DNA of 64,000 nt from Rhodococcus coprophilus NBRC 100603. GTDB lineage: Bacteria > Actinomycetota > Actinomycetes > Mycobacteriales > Mycobacteriaceae. The translations under genes were made by a program, and so were the position numbers. The notes below the pieces were generated by a model. That model was given only the letters and a program-made list of their open reading frames with translations, was not told where the DNA came from and searched no databases. Location: NCBI RefSeq assembly GCF_001895045.1, contig NZ_BDAM01000005.1, positions 481,154 through 545,153 on the forward strand, given 5' to 3'. Below are positions 25,161-33,772 of this stretch, in pieces (positions within the stretch are counted from its first letter, which is position 1; the number at the start of each line of letters is the position of its first letter).

Positions 25161-26221
25161 CCGGGCAGGAACCCGAGGTCCTCATCGAGGCGAAGAACGG
25201 ACTGGGCCACATCACGCTCAACCGTCCCAAAGCGATCAACGCGCTCAACCACGACATGGTTCGCGTGATGGCGGAGGCGCTCACGGAGTGGGTGGCCGAC
25301 GACTCCGTCCGCGCCGTCGTCGTCCGCGGCGCCGGGGAGCGTGGACTGTGCGCCGGTGGTGACATCGTCTCGATCTATCACGATGCCCGCGACGGCGGTA
25401 CCGGCTCGCAGGAGTTCTGGCGCGACGAGTACATCCTCAACGCCGCGATCGGCCGCTACCCCAAGCCGTACGTGGCGATCATGGACGGCATCGTGATGGG
25501 CGGCGGGGTCGGCATCTCCGCGCACGGCAACGTCCGGATCGTCACCGAACGCTCGAGCATCGCAATGCCCGAGACCGGCATCGGGTTCATCCCCGACGTG
25601 GGCGGCACCTACCTCCTCTCGCGCACACCCGGCGAGATCGGCACGCACATCGCGCTGACCACCGGCCGGATGAAGGCGGGCGACGCCATCGCCCTCGGCT
25701 TCGCCGACCACTTCGTGCCGTCCGACGCCCTCGACAAGTTCGTCGCAGCGCTCGAGACCGGTTCGGTCGACGACGCACTGGCCGAATACTCCCGGCCCGC
25801 ACCGGAATCGACGTTGCTCGCGCAGCGCGACTGGATCGACGCGGCATACTCCGCGGACACCGTCGAGGAGATCGTCGAACGCCTACGCAACAGTGACGTC
25901 GACGAGGCCCGGTCCACCGCCGAGCAGATCCTCGCCAAATCGCCTGTCGCTCTCAAGGTCACGTTGCGGTCGCTCCGTCACGCACGGACACTCGGCAGCC
26001 TCGAAGAGGTCCTGAACGAAGAGTTCCGGGTCTCGTCCGCGTCGCTGAAGTCGCACGACCTCGTCGAGGGGATCCGCGCTCAGGTGGTCGACAAGGATCG
26101 CAATCCGCAGTGGTCGCCCGCGACCCTCACCGATGTCACCGACGCCGACATCGACGCATACTTCCAGCCGCTCGGCGAGCTCGAACTCGGCCTCGCCGCT
26201 CCGAAGGAGAACGACCGATGA
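25157..26221 (+). CDS. 3-hydroxyisobutyryl-CoA hydrolase-type enoyl-CoA hydratase/isomerase
   Basis: A 354-residue crotonase-fold protein, longer than simple hydratases (about 260) and of the size of HIBYL-CoA hydrolases. Motifs: [40 protein letters not shown] and DGIVMGGGVGISAHGNVRIV, then PETGIGFIPDVGGTYLLSR, whose Glu and Asp fit the hydrolase active site. The C-terminal extension (WSPATLTDVTDADIDAYFQP) is also typical of the hydrolases. It removes CoA from 3-hydroxyisobutyryl-CoA, giving free 3-hydroxyisobutyrate for the next enzyme. ATGA overlaps join it to genes on both sides. Confidence 0.92.
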   Translation: MTGQEPEVLIEAKNGLGHITLNRPKAINALNHDMVRVMAEALTEWVADDSVRAVVVRGAGERGLCAGGDIVSIYHDARDGGTGSQEFWRDEYILNAAIGRYPKPYVAIMDGIVMGGGVGISAHGNVRIVTERSSIAMPETGIGFIPDVGGTYLLSRTPGEIGTHIALTTGRMKAGDAIALGFADHFVPSDALDKFVAALETGSVDDALAEYSRPAPESTLLAQRDWIDAAYSADTVEEIVERLRNSDVDEARSTAEQILAKSPVALKVTLRSLRHARTLGSLEEVLNEEFRVSSASLKSHDLVEGIRAQVVDKDRNPQWSPATLTDVTDADIDAYFQPLGELELGLAAPKENDR

Positions 26222-27126
26222 GTGAACTCCCCAACGTCGCCTTCCTCGGTCTCGGCCACATGGGTGGGCCGATGGCCGCGAATCTCGCCAAGGCGGGCTA
26301 CGCGGTGACCGGGTACGACCCGGTGCCCGCCGCCCAGGAGGAAGCCACGAAGAACGGCATCACCGTCGTCGGGTCCGCGGTCGAGGCCGTCCCCGCCGCC
26401 GACGTCGTGATCACCATGCTGCCCAACGGCAAGCTGGTCCTCGACCTGTACGACGAGATCCTCGGCGCGGCAAAGCCGAACACGCTCTTCGTCGACAGCT
26501 CGACCATCGACGTCGCCGATGCGCGTGACGCTGCCGGTCGTGCGCAGGCAGCCGGTCACCGTGCCGTCGACGCCCCGGTGTCCGGTGGTGTGGCCGGCGC
26601 CGCAGCAGGCACCCTGGCCTTCATGGTCGGCGGCAGCGAGGAAGACTTCGCCGCAGCGCAACCGCTCCTCGACGTCATGGGCCGCAAGGTCGTGCACTGC
26701 GGCGGATCGGGCAACGGCCAGGCCGCCAAGATCTGCAACAACATGATCCTCGGTGTGTCCATGATCGCGATCAGCGAAGCATTCGTGCTCGGCGAGAAGC
26801 TCGGCCTCGACAACCAGGCGTTGTTCGACGTGGCGTCCAACGCCTCGGGGCAGTGCTGGGCGCTGACGAGCAACTGCCCGGTTCCCGGCCCAGTGCCCAC
26901 GACTCCGGCCAACAACGACTACCAGCCGGGTTTCGCCGCGGCGCTCATGGACAAGGATCTCGGTCTGGCGTCGAACGCGGTGCGCTCCAACGGGGTCGAG
27001 GCCGAACTCGGGCTTCGTGCCGCCGAGCTCTATCATCGGTTCAACACCGGTGGTGGTGGCGGGCTCGATTTCTCCGCCATCATCAACGACATTCGTGACC
27101 GCTCGAACGCAGAGGACAGCAAGTGA
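26218..27126 (+). CDS. mmsB: 3-hydroxyisobutyrate dehydrogenase
   Basis: A 302-residue beta-hydroxyacid dehydrogenase. The N-terminal [20 protein letters not shown] is the glycine-rich NAD loop (GxGxMGxPMAxNL). The substrate motif [22 protein letters not shown] follows, and the catalytic Lys lies in [15 protein letters not shown]. It oxidises 3-hydroxyisobutyrate to methylmalonate semialdehyde, which MmsA then uses. The last gene of the operon overlaps it by 4 bases (GTGA). The arrangement mmsA-acyl-CoA dehydrogenase-hydrolase-mmsB-hydratase makes the valine pathway assignment firm. Confidence 0.95.
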   Translation: MSELPNVAFLGLGHMGGPMAANLAKAGYAVTGYDPVPAAQEEATKNGITVVGSAVEAVPAADVVITMLPNGKLVLDLYDEILGAAKPNTLFVDSSTIDVADARDAAGRAQAAGHRAVDAPVSGGVAGAAAGTLAFMVGGSEEDFAAAQPLLDVMGRKVVHCGGSGNGQAAKICNNMILGVSMIAISEAFVLGEKLGLDNQALFDVASNASGQCWALTSNCPVPGPVPTTPANNDYQPGFAAALMDKDLGLASNAVRSNGVEAELGLRAAELYHRFNTGGGGGLDFSAIINDIRDRSNAEDSK

Positions 27127-27899
27127 CCGATTTCGAGACCATCCTGCTCGAGCGCAAAGGCCGCGTCGGCATCATCACGCTCAACCGGCCCAAGGCGCTC
27201 AACGCACTCAACAGCCAGTTGATGCGCGAAGTGGTCTCGGCGGTCGAAGAACTCGACGCCGACCGTGAGATCGGGGCGATTCTGCTCACCGGTTCGGAGC
27301 GGGCGTTCGCCGCCGGCGCCGACATCAAGGAGATGGCACCCAAGACCTTCTCCGAGGTGTACGCCGAGGACTTCTTCTCCGACTGGGATCGGTTGTCGTC
27401 CGCTCGCACCCCGATCATCGCTGCGGTGTCGGGTTACGCGCTCGGCGGCGGATGCGAGCTGGCGATGTTGTGCGACTTCATCATTGCGTCCGACACCGCC
27501 AAGTTCGGTCAGCCCGAGATCAAGCTCGGTGTCATCCCCGGCATCGGTGGATCGCAGCGTCTCACCCGCGCGGTCGGCAAGGCCAAGGCGATGGACATGT
27601 GCCTGACCGGCCGCAACATGGACGCGGAGGAAGCCGAGCGTGCTGGCCTGGTCTCCCGGGTCGTGCCAGCCGCCGAACTCCTCGAGGTCGCGCTCGACGC
27701 TGCCACCACCATCGCGTCGATGTCGCTGCCGGCTGCGATCATGGCGAAGGAAGCGGTGAACCGGTCGTTCGAGACGACTCTCGCCGAAGGTGTGCGATTC
27801 GAGCGGCGGGTGTTCCACTCCACGTTCGCCACCGCCGACCAGAAGGAAGGCATGGCGGCGTTCGTCGAGAAGCGCGCGCCCGAGTTCAAGCACGGATAG
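27123..27899 (+). CDS. echA: Enoyl-CoA hydratase
   Basis: A 258-residue crotonase-type hydratase, a short-chain EchA8-like enzyme. Motifs: [33 protein letters not shown] (oxyanion hole and Glu), [20 protein letters not shown], and [20 protein letters not shown] with the second catalytic Glu, so both hydration glutamates are present. It probably hydrates methacrylyl-CoA to 3-hydroxyisobutyryl-CoA in this operon and may also serve fatty-acid oxidation. The start is a GTG in a 4-base GTGA overlap with mmsB. It ends 20 bases before a hairpin terminator. Confidence 0.93.
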   Translation: MTDFETILLERKGRVGIITLNRPKALNALNSQLMREVVSAVEELDADREIGAILLTGSERAFAAGADIKEMAPKTFSEVYAEDFFSDWDRLSSARTPIIAAVSGYALGGGCELAMLCDFIIASDTAKFGQPEIKLGVIPGIGGSQRLTRAVGKAKAMDMCLTGRNMDAEEAERAGLVSRVVPAAELLEVALDAATTIASMSLPAAIMAKEAVNRSFETTLAEGVRFERRVFHSTFATADQKEGMAAFVEKRAPEFKHG

Positions 27900-27919
27900 T
27901 TCGACGCGAGAAACGAAGA

Positions 27920-27950
27920 ACGCCGTCCCGATGTGGGGCGGCGTTTTCTC
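27920..27950 (+). terminator. Terminator of the valine operon
   Basis: AACGCCGTCCC pairs with GGGGCGGCGTT (10 Watson-Crick pairs and one G-T) around a 5-base loop, followed by a short T-run (TTTTCT). It starts 20 bases after the stop of the hydratase gene and precedes the convergent MarR gene. Confidence 0.85.
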
Positions 27951-27974
27951 GTGCAACGGGCGCGTGATGGGCAT

Positions 27975-28502
27975 TCACCACTTCGACGGCGCACCGCCGG
28001 TGTCGAAATCGCCTGCGTCGTGGCGCATCGTCGCGAGTATGCGCAACAGGGTGTCGATGTGCTCGGAGGGGATCCCCGGGCGGGCGAACACCTCGGTGTT
28101 GAGTTTTTCGGTCGCCTCGATCGCCAGGGCACGACCCGCATCGGTGAGTTCGACGAGCGTGGCGCGGCGGTCGCTGGGATGCGGGGTGCGGCGCACCAGA
28201 TGCGCTGCCTCGAGCCGGTCGACGGCGTTGGTCACGCTCGTCGGATGCACTTGCAGACGCGCACTCGCCTTGGCCATCGGCAACGCTCCAGCCTTGGTGA
28301 AGTTCAGCAGGGTGAGTAGTTCGTACCGGGCGAAGGTCAGGCCGAAGGGTTTGAGCACCTCTTCGACCCGGGCCATCATGATCTGCTGCGCCCGCATCAC
28401 CGAGGTCACCGCGGCCATTCCGTCGGCGACCTCGCCCCAACCGTGGGCAACCCACTGACGGTGGGCTTCGGCGATCGGGTCGAGGGGGAGTGGTGCGGGC
28501 AT
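27975..28502 (-). CDS. MarR family transcriptional regulator
   Basis: A 175-residue winged-helix regulator. The DNA-binding part is ARYELLTLLNFTKAG, then LPMAKASARLQVHPTSVTNAV (recognition helix), LVRRTPHPSDRRATLVEL (the wing with the conserved DRR) and LTDAGRAL. The dimerisation helices are at both ends. The ligand is unknown; MarR proteins often sense aromatic or lipid-like compounds. It converges with the valine operon and lies downstream of the sulfotransferase gene by 75 bases. The start at 28502 is uncertain because GGGAGG lies almost against it; ATGs at 28511-28514 are alternatives. Confidence 0.87.
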   Translation of the reverse strand: MPAPLPLDPIAEAHRQWVAHGWGEVADGMAAVTSVMRAQQIMMARVEEVLKPFGLTFARYELLTLLNFTKAGALPMAKASARLQVHPTSVTNAVDRLEAAHLVRRTPHPSDRRATLVELTDAGRALAIEATEKLNTEVFARPGIPSEHIDTLLRILATMRHDAGDFDTGGAPSKW

Positions 28503-28577
28503 GCCTCCCATCATTCCATGCGGGAACGCGCAGGTAGGGAGGCACACCGGGTGCTCGGGCGGAAGGATCGGCAGGCG

Positions 28578-29726
28578 TCAGCGATACGCATACGCGGGGA
28601 AGCGCTCGTCGACGTCCTGTACCGACAAGCCGAACTCCTCGAGCGTGTAGCGATGTGCGGGTTTGCGGGCTCCGCTGCGGCTTTCGTCGTGCAACGACGC
28701 CATCGCGCGTTCGGCTTCGGCGGTGAACGGCATGTCGAACCGGTCGTAGAGCCCGCCCACCGTGCCCAGCGGGTCGGCCACGAAATCCCGGTAGTCGACG
28801 TCCACGAACTGCGCGGGGTCGTGCCGGGCCCGCGCGCTGGTGAAGTGGTCGTAACCGCGTGCCCACAGCTCGAGCTGGCTCCGGCCGATCGTGTCACCGA
28901 CGAAGGCCTCGGACCACCCTTCGGTGGCCTGTGCCGCGAGACTGCACACGGAAGGGATCACCGTCCGGGGGTCGCGGTGCGTCACCACGATCAACGCATC
29001 CGGATACACGGTGAGGAGTTCGTCGAGCGCGAACAGGTGACTGGGATTCTTCAGCACCCATCGTTTTCCCTCGTCGGGCAGGCCGATGAGCTGGAGGTTC
29101 TTGCGGTGCCGCGCATAGGCGCCGGTCCAGTCCTGCCCGGCGAGCCACTGCGAATACGTGGGCAGGTGCGCGAGACATTCGTACGAGATCGACCGGAACG
29201 ACTGGCGTAGCAACTGCCAGCATTCCTCCACCTCGGCCGCGGACATGTAGTGCACACCCATGAACTCGGGGTGCTCGACGTGGTGTTGCGCGAAGCCCGC
29301 CTCGATGCTCGCGAACACCGGATCGTGCTCCCAGGTCTCGCGAGGCGGCCGGGGCTGGGGCATCTCCGTCAGCCACATCTCGAGGCCTTGATGCGCGGGG
29401 TCCGCCGCGAGGAGCCGATGCAACGCGGTGGTGCCGGTGCGAGGGAGTCCGGTGACGAAAACGGGGCGGGTGACAGGAACGTCGACGTAGCCGGGATGTC
29501 GTGCCCACGCCGCTTCCGACAGCAGTCGCGCGACCAGCGCGCCGCGAAGGAATACCCGCGACATCTTGCTGCCCAGCGGGGTGAGGACCTCGTCCCGCGC
29601 GTACGACTCGAGCAGTACTTCCAGCGCGTCGCGGTAGTCGTCCTCGCCGAAGTCGGACAGTCCCGTCAGCCGGGTCGCGGAGGCATGAAGGTCGTCGACG
29701 GTGCCCACGGTGGTGCGTTCGCTCAT
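28578..29726 (-). CDS. PAPS-dependent sulfotransferase family protein
   Basis: A 382-residue member of the Sulfotransfer_3 type. The 5'-phosphosulfate loop is TGLPRTGTTALHRLLAADP (from residue 92), and RDPRTVIPSVCSLAAQ later supplies the Arg and Ser that bind the 3'-phosphate of PAPS. WVLKNPSHLFALDELLTVYP is another family block. It would transfer the sulfonate group from PAPS to a hydroxyl of an unknown acceptor in the cytoplasm. It lies downstream of an SDR and a DUF1214 gene in one minus-strand unit. PAPS can be supplied by the cysD-cysNC genes across the intergenic region, and PAP removed by the CysQ fusion. The start ATG at 29726 has a weak ribosome site. Confidence 0.88.
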   Translation of the reverse strand: MSERTTVGTVDDLHASATRLTGLSDFGEDDYRDALEVLLESYARDEVLTPLGSKMSRVFLRGALVARLLSEAAWARHPGYVDVPVTRPVFVTGLPRTGTTALHRLLAADPAHQGLEMWLTEMPQPRPPRETWEHDPVFASIEAGFAQHHVEHPEFMGVHYMSAAEVEECWQLLRQSFRSISYECLAHLPTYSQWLAGQDWTGAYARHRKNLQLIGLPDEGKRWVLKNPSHLFALDELLTVYPDALIVVTHRDPRTVIPSVCSLAAQATEGWSEAFVGDTIGRSQLELWARGYDHFTSARARHDPAQFVDVDYRDFVADPLGTVGGLYDRFDMPFTAEAERAMASLHDESRSGARKPAHRYTLEEFGLSVQDVDERFPAYAYR

Positions 29727-29737
29727 CTGATGTCCGT

Positions 29738-30526
29738 TCAGTGGTGGTATTCGCCGCAGTTGACGTCGATGCATTGCCCGGTGACAGCCGAGGCCATCGA
29801 AGAGGCCAGGAAGATCACCGTGTCGGCGATCTCCTCGGTGGTCGGCAGGCGCCGGAGATCCGAGGCAGCGGCGGTGTGCTCGTAGATCTGCTCGACGGAG
29901 GTGCCGTACTTGCCGGCCTGGTGCTCGAAGTACCCTCGGAGCGTCGGTCCCCAGATGTACCCTGGTGCAACCGAATTGACCCGAATCCCTTGCGGTCCGA
30001 GTTCGGTGGCCAGGGACTGCGACATCGCCAGCAGTGCCGACTTGGCGAGTTTGTAACTGCCGTAACGCTCCTGGGAATGACGCAGGACCATCGAGTTGAT
30101 GTTGACGACCGATCCGTCCGTCTCGGCGAGGGCGGACGTGAAGGAGCGGGTCAGGCGCAGCGCGCCGAGCACCGTCAGCTCCACGCTGTCGCGGATCTGC
30201 TGAAAGTCGGTTCCTGCCAACGGTTTCATCGACGGTACAGAGAATGCGTTGTTGACCAATGTGTCGATGCGGCCGTACTCGGCTGTAGCGGCCTCGGCGA
30301 GCGCCGCGACGGATTCGTCGTCGGTGATGTCGGTGGGAACCGGCAGTGCCCGGCGACCCAGCGCCTCCACCTCTGCCGCCACCTTCTCGAGCCGCTCCCG
30401 GGTGCGGGCGGCGAGGACGACGTCGGCGCCCTGGGACGCGCATCGCAGCGCGAGGGTGCTGCCCAGGCCAGGGCCGACACCGGAGATGACGACGACGCGA
30501 TCCTGCAACAACCCGGCGGCGCTCAT
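29738..30526 (-). CDS. Short-chain dehydrogenase/reductase
   Basis: A 262-residue classical SDR. The cofactor loop is VVISGVGPGLGSTLALRCAS; Asn93 occurs in TLVNNAFSVP; the catalytic Ser145 is in NINSMVLRH and Tyr158-x-x-x-Lys162 in SYKLAKSAL. Arg41 in LAARTRERL after the second strand favours NADP(H) or NAD depending on context. The C-terminal PTTEEIADTVIFLASSMAS, then GQCIDVNCGEYHH, is normal. It oxidises or reduces a hydroxyl group, perhaps on the same substrate that is sulfonated by the next gene. It overlaps the DUF1214 gene by 4 bases and lies 11 bases upstream of the sulfotransferase gene. Confidence 0.92.
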   Translation of the reverse strand: MSAAGLLQDRVVVISGVGPGLGSTLALRCASQGADVVLAARTRERLEKVAAEVEALGRRALPVPTDITDDESVAALAEAATAEYGRIDTLVNNAFSVPSMKPLAGTDFQQIRDSVELTVLGALRLTRSFTSALAETDGSVVNINSMVLRHSQERYGSYKLAKSALLAMSQSLATELGPQGIRVNSVAPGYIWGPTLRGYFEHQAGKYGTSVEQIYEHTAAASDLRRLPTTEEIADTVIFLASSMASAVTGQCIDVNCGEYHH

Positions 30527-31689
30527 CCGAGCATCCGATCGGCGATCGCGGCCTGGCGTGCGGCGATGCGCGCCGCCCACTCGTCGGGGGTGATGCGGTT
30601 CGCGTCGTGGAACGGCAACGCGTCGGCGAGGCCCTCGAACGGAACGACCTGCGCCACCGGGCCGTCCGAGGCGGTGAGTTCGCGGTCGAGGCGCTGCCAG
30701 CGGAACTGCAGAATCCCGCGGCTGCGCCCGAGGGTCTCCACCCAGTTGACGAGGCCGGGATTGCGCGCGGAGACCACGATCCGCACCATCCCGTCCGGGT
30801 CCACGCGGGCTTGGGTGTTGTTGAGCGAGGTCTGGTGGTGGATGTAGTCGAGCGAGATGTACCAGAGGCTCCCGATCTGGAAGCCCAGATAGGGGGCATC
30901 GGTCGCGGGCAGGGTCAGGATCATCGCTTCGTCGTCGGCGAGGTCGAAGTGCCCCACCGACGAGTACTGCGTGTCGAGCCCACCCGGCGTACGCCGAGGC
31001 TCGGTGACGGTGTTGACCGGCAGCTTCAGGTAGAACCACTCGGGGAACTGCAACCACGTCTTCACCCGTGACACCAGTCCGCGACCTGCCCGTTCGTACC
31101 GTTTGACCGCGTCCTGGTGAGTGGGTGCCGGTGCCGGAGTGCCGAGGGTGTCGAGACGGTCGATGCGCAACGTGCCGCGGCGTTGCGTCCAGTCGCTGTA
31201 GACCTCCCGGACGACCAGCTGGGACGAGCCCGGTGCGAGAGTGAAGTAGTTGCGCTCGGGATCGGCCGGCCCGGGCCCGAAGCGAACCTCGAAGGTTCCG
31301 TCGTCCGCGATGCGCAGGGCGCGGTCGTCGAAGGCGGTGACGTTGCCGGGCACCGCGGCGTCGGTGTAGTTGCCCGCGAGCACCTGGAAGCTCAGATCGC
31401 ATGTGCTGCCGCGGCGCCCGGTGACGACGTATTCGGCGTTGTCGCGTACGGCTGCGCCCCAGTACAGGGTGTCGGGGTTGTCGAGCCCCATCTTCGCGTA
31501 CGGGCCGGTGCCGGTGATGAACACGGGGTGGGTGCTGCTGTGCGCCCAGGCGGCGTGAACACAGGCGGCGATGCCGCCGGCAAGGTAGCCGTAACCCTCG
31601 GTGAGGTCGTCCTCGGTCCGGATGTGCGGGGCGGTGGCGACGAGTTTCTCGGCCTCGGCTATCGCCGCGGTGAGTGGATCGGTGAGCAC
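30523..31689 (-). CDS. DUF1214 domain protein
   Basis: A 388-residue protein. The C-terminal part has the DUF1214 look: YFTLAPGSSQLVVREVYSDW, LDYIHHQTSLNNTQARVDPDG and RILVSARNPGL-type (here RIVVSARNPGLVNWVETLGR). The N-terminal 100 residues contain HPVFITGTGPYAKMGLDNPD. DUF1214 proteins have no firmly known reaction; they are often found with oxidoreductases of lipid, steroid or aromatic metabolism. There is no signal peptide. It is the first gene of the minus-strand unit, starting with GTG after AGGAGA, and its operator-like site (31703-31718) lies only 14 bases before the start codon. Confidence 0.8.
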   Translation of the reverse strand: MLTDPLTAAIAEAEKLVATAPHIRTEDDLTEGYGYLAGGIAACVHAAWAHSSTHPVFITGTGPYAKMGLDNPDTLYWGAAVRDNAEYVVTGRRGSTCDLSFQVLAGNYTDAAVPGNVTAFDDRALRIADDGTFEVRFGPGPADPERNYFTLAPGSSQLVVREVYSDWTQRRGTLRIDRLDTLGTPAPAPTHQDAVKRYERAGRGLVSRVKTWLQFPEWFYLKLPVNTVTEPRRTPGGLDTQYSSVGHFDLADDEAMILTLPATDAPYLGFQIGSLWYISLDYIHHQTSLNNTQARVDPDGMVRIVVSARNPGLVNWVETLGRSRGILQFRWQRLDRELTASDGPVAQVVPFEGLADALPFHDANRITPDEWAARIAARQAAIADRMLG

Positions 31690-31702
31690 GTCGGTCTCCT
31701 GT

Positions 31703-31718
31703 GGTCCAAATATGTACC
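31703..31718 (-). promoter_or_regulatory. Operator-like 16-bp element, copy 1
   Basis: On the minus strand this reads GGTACATATTTGGACC, one mismatch from the element at 32774-32789 (GGTACATATATGGACC). It sits 14 bases upstream of the DUF1214 start and 52 bases upstream of the IclR start. The nearest regulator, the IclR protein, is the natural candidate to bind it. Confidence 0.6.
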
Positions 31719-31746
31719 GCTGCGGTAGTGTCCGTTGCGCCGACGA

Positions 31747-31760
31747 TAGAACGTGTTCCA
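31747..31760 (+). promoter_or_regulatory. KstR-like box upstream of the IclR gene
   Basis: TAGAACGTGTTCCA matches TnnAACnnGTTnnA, the palindrome I recall for the TetR repressor KstR of sterol catabolism. It overlaps a possible -10 (GATAGA) and is followed directly by the ribosome site GGGAGGG and ATG at 31771. It is a sequence match only. Confidence 0.5.
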
Positions 31761-31770
31761 GGGAGGGTCA

Positions 31771-32700
31771 ATGGCCGGTCGCAGGGACGGCGCCGGGGCG
31801 TCCGGGGCGGCCACCGCTCGCCGCTCGCCCCCGACCGAGCGCGTCGTGCAGGTCCTCGATCACCTCGTCGCACGACCGGGCCGTCGGTTCGGACTGTCCG
31901 AACTGGCCCGTGAGCTCGACCTGAGCAAGCCGACTTGCCTGGGCATCCTCACCGCGCTGACCGACGCGGGCTATCTCATCCGTGATCCGATCGACAAGAC
32001 CTACGGCCTCGGGCCGGCGTTGATCGTCGCGGGCCGGGCCGCACAGCGCGGATTCGCGTCCGGACCGGTCGCGCATCGGCACCTCACCGCTCTCAGCGCG
32101 GAGTTCGGGGTGATGTGCACCGCCTCGGCGGTGGTCGGCGACCGCATCGCCATCCTCGACGTGGTGGGCGGAACGGGCAGCGGCGCCGCAGCGAGGGTCG
32201 GCGAGGTCTACCCGTTCGCGCCGCCGGTCGGACTGATGTACGTGCTGTGGGACACCGACGACCGCATCGACCGGTGGTTGGGCCGAGAACCGACGCTGCC
32301 GGTGTCCGTCGACCGTGTCCGCCTGAAAGCCGTGATCGACGAGTGCCGCCGAACGGGTTATCTCGTCGAGTCGCTGACCCCGGGAGGCCGGCGTCCGTAC
32401 GCGTTGATGGCTGGAGTCGTCTCCCACGACCTGGCGCCCGAGATGCGGGAGATGCTGGCGGAACTGGTGTCGAGTCCGGGCGAGCGAGTCGTGCTGCCCG
32501 GCACCCTCGGCCCGGACGGCACGCATCGGGTCAACCTGATCGCTGCACCCGTCTTCGATCCAGACGGTCACCAGTCGCTCGTGCTCGCGCTTCACCTCGA
32601 ACGGGAGGTCGACCGTGCCGAGATCGAACGATGCGGCAGGGCGCTGGTGGCTGCTGCCGATGCCATCACCGCGGACCTCGGTGGGCGGCACGCCTCCTGA
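31771..32700 (+). CDS. IclR family transcriptional regulator
   Basis: A 309-residue regulator. The N-terminal winged helix (RVVQVLDHLVARPGRRFGLS, then ELARELDLSKPTCLGILTAL) is followed by the GAF-like ligand domain with YGLGPALIVAGRAA, VGGTGSGAAARVGEVYPFAPP and a C-terminal SLVLALHLEREVDR. ATG at 31771 follows GGGAGGG at good spacing; an ATG at 31753 lies upstream. IclR proteins usually control adjacent genes, and matching near-palindromes occur both upstream of the divergent DUF1214 gene and upstream of cysD. It is therefore the likely regulator of both halves of the sulfonation cluster. The ligand is unknown. Confidence 0.9.
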   Translation: MAGRRDGAGASGAATARRSPPTERVVQVLDHLVARPGRRFGLSELARELDLSKPTCLGILTALTDAGYLIRDPIDKTYGLGPALIVAGRAAQRGFASGPVAHRHLTALSAEFGVMCTASAVVGDRIAILDVVGGTGSGAAARVGEVYPFAPPVGLMYVLWDTDDRIDRWLGREPTLPVSVDRVRLKAVIDECRRTGYLVESLTPGGRRPYALMAGVVSHDLAPEMREMLAELVSSPGERVVLPGTLGPDGTHRVNLIAAPVFDPDGHQSLVLALHLEREVDRAEIERCGRALVAAADAITADLGGRHAS

Positions 32701-32719
32701 TTCGGAAGGGGGCGGGACG

Positions 32720-32749
32720 TTGACCCAGAATTGAAACTCGTTCTATTCT
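32720..32749 (+). promoter_or_regulatory. Promoter of cysD with embedded KstR-like box
   Basis: TTGACC (32720-32725) and TATTCT (32744-32749) are 18 bases apart. Within this promoter, TGAAACTCGTTCTA (32732-32745) matches TnnAACnnGTTnnA and covers the spacer and the start of the -10, the position expected for repression. The start of transcription would be about 32756. Confidence 0.55.
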
Positions 32750-32773
32750 GGCCGGGACCGTTTCGACCACTTC

Positions 32774-32789
32774 GGTACATATATGGACC
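32774..32789 (+). promoter_or_regulatory. Operator-like 16-bp element, copy 2
   Basis: GGTACATATATGGACC is the centre of a longer near-palindrome, TTCGGTACATATATGGACCGAA (32771-32792), with one mismatched pair. It lies 26 bases upstream of the cysD ATG and downstream of the predicted promoter. It differs from copy 1 at a single position. Confidence 0.65.
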
Positions 32790-32815
32790 GAATCCTCCGG
32801 GGCTGGGAGCGCGCA

Positions 32816-33772
32816 ATGACGACAGTGCCGCCACAACGACCGCCCCGAGTCGACCCACCCCGTGCCCCGTCCTACGAGCTCGGGCTGCTCGGTGCCCTCG
32901 AAGCGGAGTCCGTGCACATCTTCCGCGAGGTCGCCGCGACGTTCGCGCGACCGGTGCTGCTGTTCTCCGGCGGCAAGGACTCCGCGGTGATGCTCCACCT
33001 CGCGGCGAAGGCATTCTGGCCGGCGCCGCTGCCGTTTCCGGTTCTGCACATCGATACCGGGCACAACTTCGACGAAGTGGTCGAGTTCCGCGACCGTACG
33101 GTCGCGCGGCACGGCCTGCGCCTGCTCGTCGCCTCGGTGCAGGACGACCTCGATGCCGGGCGGGCCGTCGAAGACGACGGACCGCGCGCAACCCGTAACC
33201 GGCTGCAGACGGGCACGCTCCTTCGGGCACTGCGCGACGGCGGCTTCGACGCCGTGTTCGGCGGTGCCCGCCGCGACGAGGAGAAGGCCCGGGCCAAGGA
33301 ACGCATCTTCAGCCTGCGCGACGAGTTCGGGCAGTGGGATCCGAAGGCGCAACGACCCGAGGTGTGGCGCCTCTACAACGGCAGACATCGCCCGGGCGAA
33401 CACGTGCGTATCTTCCCGCTGTCCAACTGGACCGAGCTCGACATCTGGCGCTACATCCGCGACGAGCGCGTCGATCTCCCCTCCCTGTACTACGCCCACC
33501 GGCGTCCGGTGGTCGAACGGGACGGAATGCTCCTCGCACACACCCGCTTTCTGACCCTGCTCCCCGGCGAATCGACCCGCGAGACCCTCGTCCGGTTCCG
33601 CACGGTGGGCGACGCGACGTGCACCGGTTGCGTCGAATCCGCAGCGGGAACCGCGGACGAGGTGGTCACCGAAGTCGCCGCGAGCCGGGTCACGGAGCGC
33701 GGAGCGACCCGCGCCGACGACCGCATCTCGGAGGCCGGAATGGAAGACCGCAAGAAAGAGGGGTACTTCTGA
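32816..33772 (+). CDS. cysD: Sulfate adenylyltransferase small subunit
   Basis: A 318-residue PP-loop ATP sulfurylase subunit. The PP-loop is [19 protein letters not shown]; other family blocks are [39 protein letters not shown] and [18 protein letters not shown]. With CysN it activates sulfate to APS using ATP and GTP. ATG at 32816 follows GGGAG at 7 bases. The stop overlaps the ATG of cysNC by one base. In rhodococci and mycobacteria CysD mostly serves both sulfate assimilation and PAPS supply; here the adjacent sulfotransferase and CysQ genes make PAPS supply the apparent purpose of this copy. Confidence 0.96.
   Translation: MTTVPPQRPPRVDPPRAPSYELGLLGALEAESVHIFREVAATFARPVLLFSGGKDSAVMLHLAAKAFWPAPLPFPVLHIDTGHNFDEVVEFRDRTVARHGLRLLVASVQDDLDAGRAVEDDGPRATRNRLQTGTLLRALRDGGFDAVFGGARRDEEKARAKERIFSLRDEFGQWDPKAQRPEVWRLYNGRHRPGEHVRIFPLSNWTELDIWRYIRDERVDLPSLYYAHRRPVVERDGMLLAHTRFLTLLPGESTRETLVRFRTVGDATCTGCVESAAGTADEVVTEVAASRVTERGATRADDRISEAGMEDRKKEGYF

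Noticed and set aside
27123..27899. Horizontal transfer of the valine operon
   Set aside because: Base and codon use match neighbouring genes, and the gene set and order are normal for actinobacteria.
28578..30899. Sulfotransferase read as a 773-residue fusion
   Set aside because: The upstream part is an out-of-frame shadow of the SDR and DUF1214 genes; ATG at 29726 gives the proper family start.
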